DNA of 42,090 nt from the NCBI GenBank assembly GCA_001550305.1, contig LRTP01000400.1, forward strand, positions 1 to 42,090. Direction: 5' to 3'. The notes beneath the pieces are model-generated. The model saw nothing but the letters and a program-made list of their open reading frames with translations, was not told the DNA's origin and searched no databases. Origin of the DNA: Streptomyces diastatochromogenes. GTDB taxonomy: Bacteria > Actinomycetota > Actinomycetes > Streptomycetales > Streptomycetaceae. The position numbers were made by a program, and so were the translations under genes. Shown piece after piece: positions 37,439 to 42,090 of this stretch. Positions within the stretch are counted from its first letter, which is position 1. Each line of letters opens with the position of its first letter.

Positions 37439-37480
37439 GGAAGGGGAGCGGAGCCGATGCGGCGACTCCGCTCCCCTTCC
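37439..37480 (-). terminator. Hairpin terminator after the Hsp70/GrpE-like operon
   Basis: A perfect 15-bp stem, GGAAGGGGAGCGGAG (37439-37453) with its complement at 37466-37480 and a 12-nt loop. It separates the chaperone genes from the phosphotransferase gene on the same strand. Confidence 0.8.
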
Positions 37481-37618
37481 CCCGGGTCCCCCAACCCGGT
37501 CCCCCCTCGGGCCCTGTGGCCTTCCGGGCCGGAGCGCCCCCCGCGCGCCCCGGACCGAAATCCTTCTGTCCGACCCGGACCCGAGGGCCGGACAGCACAT
37601 CGAACGAAACCCCCGGCG

Positions 37619-38425
37619 TCAGCCCTCGGCCTCGGTGTAGACGAAGGTCTCCAGCAGCCGGCGGTCCGCCGCCCGGTATCCCGGACACACCACGAAGGCG
37701 ACGGGTCGCCCGGCCTCGCACGAGGGCCAGAGGGCGTGTTCCTCCGGATCCGCCGGGGCGCCGGGTTTCACCGCGAAGTCGAAGTGGCTGGCATGGCCAC
37801 TGACGGTCATGGCCCGGTACAGATGGGCGGCCTCCGTGCCGACCCGCTCCAACAGCCGCTGGTGGCGTGCGTCGAGCCCCACCACCCCGGCGTCGGTGGC
37901 GATGCGGGCCAGTTCGGCGAGGTCGGGCTCGCCGAGCCCACCCTGCTCGTCGGGGCCGAACAGCACCACACACAGCCGGCTGATCAACTGCGCCTGGCGC
38001 CGTACGACGTCACGGGGCCGCTCCGCCGTCAGCCGAGGCTGGATCAGGTCGGGCATCCGCTGGGTGTACAACGCCCGCAACCGCTGGGCGAGTTCGTAGT
38101 GGACGAGAAAGTCCTCACGGGTGAGATCGGCCCGTTCCGCGACCTGGGTGACCCGCACCAGGTCCAGTACCTCGCTCTGGTCGTCGAGCACGCGGCGGGT
38201 GTCCGCGACGGCCGTCTCCAGCGTCCGGGCCCGTTCCTCCGCGCGTTCCTGGCGCATCCTCAACTCGATCAGCCGGTCACCCAGCGGGTCGAGCGCGGCG
38301 AGTGCGGCCCGCTGGTCGTCCGCGGCGGCCTCCAGCTTCCGGATCCGTGACTCCAGGGTGTCCAAGCCGTCCAGCCCGATGCTCACTTCCTGCGGTCGTT
38401 TGCCCTTGTCGCGGTTGAACAGCAC
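37619..38425 (-). CDS. Coiled-coil protein with GrpE-like C-terminus (putative Hsp70 partner)
   Basis: A 268-residue soluble protein. Residues 22-95 form a long charged heptad-like coiled coil (LDTLESRIRKLEAAADDQRA, then RMRQERAEERARTLETAV). A helical middle follows (100-210). The last 55 residues read HFDFAVKPG, DPEEHALWPS, then VAFVVCPGYRAADRRLLETF. This recalls the GrpE beta-domain pattern (DP..HEAV, then V..V..GY...DRvLRpA.V.V). Coiled coil plus beta-domain is GrpE architecture, and the gene lies 29 bp downstream of an Hsp70-like gene, so I infer a dedicated nucleotide-exchange factor or co-chaperone. The middle is longer than in GrpE, and the match may be convergent. The GTG start has GAAGGAGGAG directly upstream. 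Confidence 0.55.
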   Translation of the reverse strand: MLFNRDKGKRPQEVSIGLDGLDTLESRIRKLEAAADDQRAALAALDPLGDRLIELRMRQERAEERARTLETAVADTRRVLDDQSEVLDLVRVTQVAERADLTREDFLVHYELAQRLRALYTQRMPDLIQPRLTAERPRDVVRRQAQLISRLCVVLFGPDEQGGLGEPDLAELARIATDAGVVGLDARHQRLLERVGTEAAHLYRAMTVSGHASHFDFAVKPGAPADPEEHALWPSCEAGRPVAFVVCPGYRAADRRLLETFVYTEAEG

Positions 38426-38454
38426 GTCTCCTCCTTCGGGGCGGCAGGCCATGG

Positions 38455-40248
38455 CTATAGGCGGTCGAAGTCGACGGAGACCCGGCTGGTCCCCCCGGTG
38501 GCGGGGTCGAACACCTCGACCCGGAGTTCGGCGGCGCCGAAGTAGAACAGCAGCATGATCGGACGCTCCCGCAGCGGTCTGCCGACAGTGCCGGACAGGT
38601 CGACGGTGAGTCGGCCGATCTCCTCGGACCCGTCCTCGTCGACGTACCGGGGATCGGCCTTCGCGGAGCGGTACAGACGTACGTCGAGCTCGTCCTGGTC
38701 CTCGCGGACCGGCACGATCCGGAAGGGGTGGGCGTCGTTCACCCGCACGCTGTCCATGCGCCGGACCGCGACACCGAAGCGGCCGACGCACAGGAGGTCG
38801 CCCTCGTCGTCGCGGTACATGCGCATCGTGGAGTCGACCCCCTCCTCGAAGGGCTTGGCCGTCTCGAAGCCGTAGGTGTACTTGGCCTGCCGGGAGACGA
38901 ACACGTCCGGCCGGTAGGCGAAGTGGACGGCGCCCTCCAGGACGGCGAGGGCCGGGTCCGGCGGGACGAGGATGCGGTGCCGCTCGCCGAAGCGGGCCCG
39001 CATCCGCTCGCACAGCCACGGGGAGCGGGCGAATCCGCCGACCAGGACCAGGGTCTCCGGCTCCGCGCCCGCGCCGCTGGTCCTGCCGATGGTCGCGAGC
39101 TGCTCCGCGACCTTGTCCAGGATGCCGTCCACCCTCTCGTCGAGCAGCCCCTCCACCTCCTCGGGAGGCAGGACGATCTGTCGTGGCAGGCCGGCGGCGT
39201 CGTGTGTCAGCCGTGTCCGCACCTGCTCGTCCAGGAGGTCCCACACGGTGACCGGAACCTCGATCCGCACCGGGTCCAGCACATGGGCGACCGTATCCGC
39301 CTCCCGGTCCAGTTCCACCGTCGCCTTGGCCCGCTCCCACTGCTCGGACAGCTCGAGCAGCTCGCCGGGGTGATCCCGTTCGATCCGCTTCAAGGCCGCC
39401 GGTCCGAAGCGGTCGCCGAGCGTCTTGTCGAGGAAGGCCTGGTTGACGTATTCCGAACCCAGCCACCCACCGGTGGCGAGGCCGATCTCGCGCAGCGCGA
39501 TGGCCGGACCGGCGTCGCCGTGCGACTCGTACGCCGTGATGTCGACCGTGCCGCCGCCGCAGTCGACCACCACGGACCGGAAGCCGTGGAGGTGCAGGGG
39601 CAGCCGGGGCCGCCGGTGCGGACCCGAGGCGGCGTCGGGCATCCGCAGATGGCAGTACAGGGCCGCCGCCTCCGGCTCGATGGCCAGCAGCAGCCGCTCC
39701 GGATCACCGGGGAACCCCGCGTCCACGGCCAGCCGCCGCAGCACCGCCTTGTCCTCGTCGTCCCAGATCGCGGGGACGGTGATGCACCAGCGGACCTCTC
39801 GTTCCGTGTACGTCATCCTCTTGATCTCCGCGGTCGCCAGTTCGCGGATCTCCTTGAGGTAGGCGGTCACCAGTTTCCGTATCAGACCGCGGTCGCAGCG
39901 GTCGACGAAGCCGCCCGTGATCGGCAGGTCCGCCATCGAACCGCCGCTCTTCAGGGCCGTCTTGAAGGCGTAGGCGTAGCCGAGCCCTTCGGTCTCCCGC
40001 TTCGCCAGGGCCTCGACCCACCGAGCGCGCGCCTCGTGGCCCCAGGCGACGGTGTCCCCGTCGTCCGTCACCAGGATCGCGGTCAGGTTCTTCGCGCTGT
40101 CCAGCTGCCGGCCGGGGAACCGGGTGAAGAACTGGACCCGCCTGGTCAGCGGATCGTCGTTGAGCGGCGTTCGCACCGTCCAGGCGAAGCCGGTGCCGTG
40201 GGTGCCGAAGTCGACGGCCGCCACCACCTTGGCTTCGTCCGATCCCAT
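38455..40248 (-). CDS. Hsp70-family ATPase, HSPA12-like
   Basis: A 597-residue actin-fold ATPase. Phosphate 1 is VVAAVDFGTHGTGFAW (about 8-23), phosphate 2 is SVVVDCGGGTVDITAYE and the adenosine motif is LVLVGGFARSPWLCERM. Connecting segments WCITVPAIWDDEDKAVLRRLAVDAGF, AIEPEAAALYCH and GGWLGSEYVNQAFLDKTLGDRFG are those of the divergent HSPA12-like branch, not DnaK. The C-terminal part (about 440-597) is beta-rich (FGVAVRRMDSVRVNDAHPF, IMLLFYFGAAELRVEVFDP) and lacks a recognisable DnaK lid and EEVD-type tail. It presumably uses ATP to act on unknown clients, with the following GrpE-like protein as partner. The ATG at 40248 follows AGGAG by nine to ten nt. It diverges from the HTH regulator across 155 bp. 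Confidence 0.88.
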   Translation of the reverse strand: MGSDEAKVVAAVDFGTHGTGFAWTVRTPLNDDPLTRRVQFFTRFPGRQLDSAKNLTAILVTDDGDTVAWGHEARARWVEALAKRETEGLGYAYAFKTALKSGGSMADLPITGGFVDRCDRGLIRKLVTAYLKEIRELATAEIKRMTYTEREVRWCITVPAIWDDEDKAVLRRLAVDAGFPGDPERLLLAIEPEAAALYCHLRMPDAASGPHRRPRLPLHLHGFRSVVVDCGGGTVDITAYESHGDAGPAIALREIGLATGGWLGSEYVNQAFLDKTLGDRFGPAALKRIERDHPGELLELSEQWERAKATVELDREADTVAHVLDPVRIEVPVTVWDLLDEQVRTRLTHDAAGLPRQIVLPPEEVEGLLDERVDGILDKVAEQLATIGRTSGAGAEPETLVLVGGFARSPWLCERMRARFGERHRILVPPDPALAVLEGAVHFAYRPDVFVSRQAKYTYGFETAKPFEEGVDSTMRMYRDDEGDLLCVGRFGVAVRRMDSVRVNDAHPFRIVPVREDQDELDVRLYRSAKADPRYVDEDGSEEIGRLTVDLSGTVGRPLRERPIMLLFYFGAAELRVEVFDPATGGTSRVSVDFDRL

Positions 40249-40346
40249 GACCAGTGCTCCTGTCCGCCGGTGCTCGCACCCTTGCTCGCTGTAAGCTCGC
40301 TCACAGACAGAGTGGTGGGTTTCCGCGGCGACGTGGAGCGGTCGGC

Positions 40347-40370
40347 TGTTGCCAACGCTTTCTGGCAACA
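40347..40370. promoter_or_regulatory. Inverted-repeat operator candidate between hsp70-like and HTH genes
   Basis: TGTTGCCA-N8-TGGCAACA, a perfect 8-bp inverted repeat with an 8-nt spacer. It lies about 34 nt upstream of the HTH protein's start region, a fitting place for autoregulation and shared control of the divergent chaperone operon. Direct repeats GCTCGCT at 40284-40290 and 40295-40301 lie nearer the hsp70 side. Confidence 0.55.
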
Positions 40371-40391
40371 CAGGGTGGGGAGCGGGCCGTT

Positions 40392-40397
40392 GGGAGG
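40392..40397 (+). promoter_or_regulatory. Ribosome binding site pointing to a non-standard start
   Basis: GGGAGG is a strong Streptomyces ribosome site. Six nt further on, the reading frame of the HTH protein has ATC (40404), not ATG/GTG/TTG. No standard start exists in frame between the site and the first helix. Confidence 0.5.
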
Positions 40398-40403
40398 ATC
40401 GCG

Positions 40404-42090
40404 ATCGAAGAGAACGCGTTCGGCGCAGAGTTGCGCCGACGTCGGACGGCGGCCGGTAAGTCACTGAGCGAGCTGGCCGAAGAGGTGCACTGCAGCCGCA
40501 GCTTTCTGAGCAGGATCGAGACGGGCCAGCGACGTGTCACGCACGAGCTCGCGCAGCTGTGCGACGAACGGCTGGAGGCGAAGGGCGCGCTGCTCGCTCT
40601 GATTCCCGGTCCGTCCACGGAGCGGATCTCGAAGACGATCGGCCCGGGCCCGGGGGAGCGGGCGGCCAAACTGGTCAAGTTCCGTGCGGGCAGGGGAGGT
40701 TCGGACACCGCCCGGCAACGGGACGAGTTCGACCGGCTGCTGCGGCGCGGCGACCTCAGCCACACCGCCGGGGACATGCGCGAAGCGGACCGGCTCTACC
40801 GCGCGGCGTACGCGAGCGCCGAGGGGGATCCCACGGCCCGGGCGGAGGCCGTCATCAGGATGGCCCGCCGCTGGTCGGACCCCGGTCAGGTCGACCACGA
40901 ACTGCTCCAGCTGATCAGGGAGAGCCTGGCAGCGCTGGGTGACGACGGGAGCGTCGAGGCCGCCGGACTGCGCCTCAGGCTCAACGCGCACCTGGCGAAG
41001 AAGCTGTCCATGGCGGTCAGCCAGGACACCGCCGCCGGCCAGGCGGGCCCGGAGCAGGGCGCACGGCTGGCGCGCAGCACACTGCGCAGGCTGTCCGTGG
41101 ACGGCAAGGACGACGAGGTGGCCTGCGAGGTGCTCACCGAATGCCGGTGGGGACTGTACGACTTCATGTCCACCGCCGAGTCCCTGACGCTCTCCGAACG
41201 CCTGCGGGACGCCGCGGCCCGGCACGGCTCGGCCTACTTCCGCGGCGAGGCGCTCATGGCCGTCGCCCTCGACCAGCTGCGGGCCGGCAAGGTGTACAGC
41301 GCGCTGGCCACGGCGAACCAGTACCGCAAGCACGCCGCGGACACCCGCGGCGTGCTGACCACCTGGCAGCAGCACACCCTGGACGCCCTGCTCGACCTGT
41401 GGCACGGCCGGTTCGACAAGGCCGCGGGCTGGATCCTCGGCGACGCGCTGACGTTCGTCGAGCGATTACCCGCCGATCTGGCCGTCCCCGCCGACAACCT
41501 GCACCAGACCCGCCTCGGGCAGGCCTACTGGCTGCTGCGCGAACAGGGCCGGATGGCGGACCTGTTCGCCTCCGGTCTGGCCGACACCGTCGAACGGCAC
41601 GGCTACTTCCCCGTCTGGCGGGCCGGGCTCGCCCTCGCGCTGTGCGAGACGGGTCAGTACGCAGAAGGGGCGGACCGGCTCGTCGGATTCGCCCACGACA
41701 CCGCCGACTTCAGCCGGTTCCCGCCCTCCGGATGGGCGGTGCCCACGCTGGTGCTGCTGGCCGAGGTGAGCGCCGCGCTCGACGCCCGGGGCGGATTCGA
41801 GGCCGAGCTGCGCCAGGTCCTGCCGGCACTGAGGGAGCGGCTCGCCGCCCACGACGGCGAGCAGATCGCCCTCGCGGGCTGGCCCACCGTGCTGATCGGG
41901 CCGACCGCCCGGGCCCGCGGACTGCTGGCCCTGGCCGCCGGAGAGCCGGACACCGCCCTGTCCCACTTCCGCACCGCGACCGAACCGGTCCGCTCCTCCC
42001 AGCCCCAGCTGGCCCGCCTCCGGCTGGCCCAGGCCCGCGCGCTGCGCAGGTCCGACCGCCCCGGCGCCGCCGCCCACGCCTCCGGACTGC
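40404..42090 (+). CDS. XRE-like HTH regulator with long helical-repeat (TPR-like) region; C-terminus beyond window
   Basis: At least 562 residues in an open frame that continues past the right edge. The N-terminal HTH reads FGAELRRRRTAAGKSLSELAEEVHCSRSFLSRIETGQRR, an XRE/Cro fold. The rest is mostly alpha-helical with TPR-like pairs, for example GDMREADRLYRAAYASAEGDPTARAE, GQYAEGADRLVGFAHDTADF and ALAAGEPDTALSHFRTATEP. This architecture is common in Streptomyces regulators that bind peptides or partner proteins. No ATG, GTG or TTG lies in frame near the HTH; the first in-frame TTG is at 40431, inside the HTH's first helix. The coordinate 40404 (ATC) is chosen from the GGGAGG site. It diverges from the Hsp70-like operon, which it probably controls (inference). 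Confidence 0.78.
   Translation, partial: MEENAFGAELRRRRTAAGKSLSELAEEVHCSRSFLSRIETGQRRVTHELAQLCDERLEAKGALLALIPGPSTERISKTIGPGPGERAAKLVKFRAGRGGSDTARQRDEFDRLLRRGDLSHTAGDMREADRLYRAAYASAEGDPTARAEAVIRMARRWSDPGQVDHELLQLIRESLAALGDDGSVEAAGLRLRLNAHLAKKLSMAVSQDTAAGQAGPEQGARLARSTLRRLSVDGKDDEVACEVLTECRWGLYDFMSTAESLTLSERLRDAAARHGSAYFRGEALMAVALDQLRAGKVYSALATANQYRKHAADTRGVLTTWQQHTLDALLDLWHGRFDKAAGWILGDALTFVERLPADLAVPADNLHQTRLGQAYWLLREQGRMADLFASGLADTVERHGYFPVWRAGLALALCETGQYAEGADRLVGFAHDTADFSRFPPSGWAVPTLVLLAEVSAALDARGGFEAELRQVLPALRERLAAHDGEQIALAGWPTVLIGPTARARGLLALAAGEPDTALSHFRTATEPVRSSQPQLARLRLAQARALRRSDRPGAAAHASGL

Overview
The window is high-GC actinobacterial DNA, almost certainly a Streptomyces chromosome. 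The signs are G/C-rich third codon positions, GTG starts, purine-rich ribosome binding sites, lipoproteins, exported glycoside hydrolases, ECF sigma factors, a CebR-type cellulose operator, and a gene order that from memory resembles the S. coelicolor SCO0918-SCO0930 region. No tRNA, rRNA, CRISPR array, insertion sequence or phage gene was seen.

Left part (1-16.7 kb). A partial exported protein runs off the left edge, next to a lipoprotein with four Yx(F/Y/W)xxD-type motifs. A DUF574-type SAM methyltransferase overlaps the start of a PAS-GGDEF-EAL c-di-GMP enzyme (RmdA type). An SDR oxidoreductase follows. A LysR regulator diverges from sdhCAB, which encodes a succinate dehydrogenase with a single cytochrome b subunit. 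Next is the pair olsB-olsA (ornithine lipid synthesis). Facing it is a leftward run of a PIG-V-like mannosyltransferase, a luciferase-like monooxygenase and a UvrA2-like ATPase.

Middle part (16.7-30.2 kb). Here are an atypical SDR, an aldo/keto reductase and a secreted GH9 cellulase under a perfect TGGGAGCGCTCCCA operator. Divergent from the cellulase is a one-protein transmembrane signalling gene: ECF-sigma-like domains, anti-sigma zinc finger, membrane helix, ricin-type lectin domain and Gly/Tyr-rich tail. Then come a NodB-like deacetylase lipoprotein, a DUF4232-like lipoprotein, a membrane Ser/Thr kinase whose stop codon lies in a 15-bp tandem repeat, a divergent ECF sigma factor, and a secreted two-domain protein.

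Right part (30.2-42.1 kb). A secreted GH2 exo-beta-D-glucosaminidase (CsxA type), a ROK regulator and an APC permease look like one regulon, because related palindromes sit on the hydrolase and permease promoters. A 105-bp inverted repeat separates the permease from a convergent phosphotransferase. The window ends with an HSPA12-like Hsp70, a coiled-coil protein whose C-terminus resembles the GrpE beta-domain, and a divergent HTH/TPR-like regulator that lacks an ordinary start codon. This chaperone locus and the ECF-lectin protein are the best candidates for undescribed systems.
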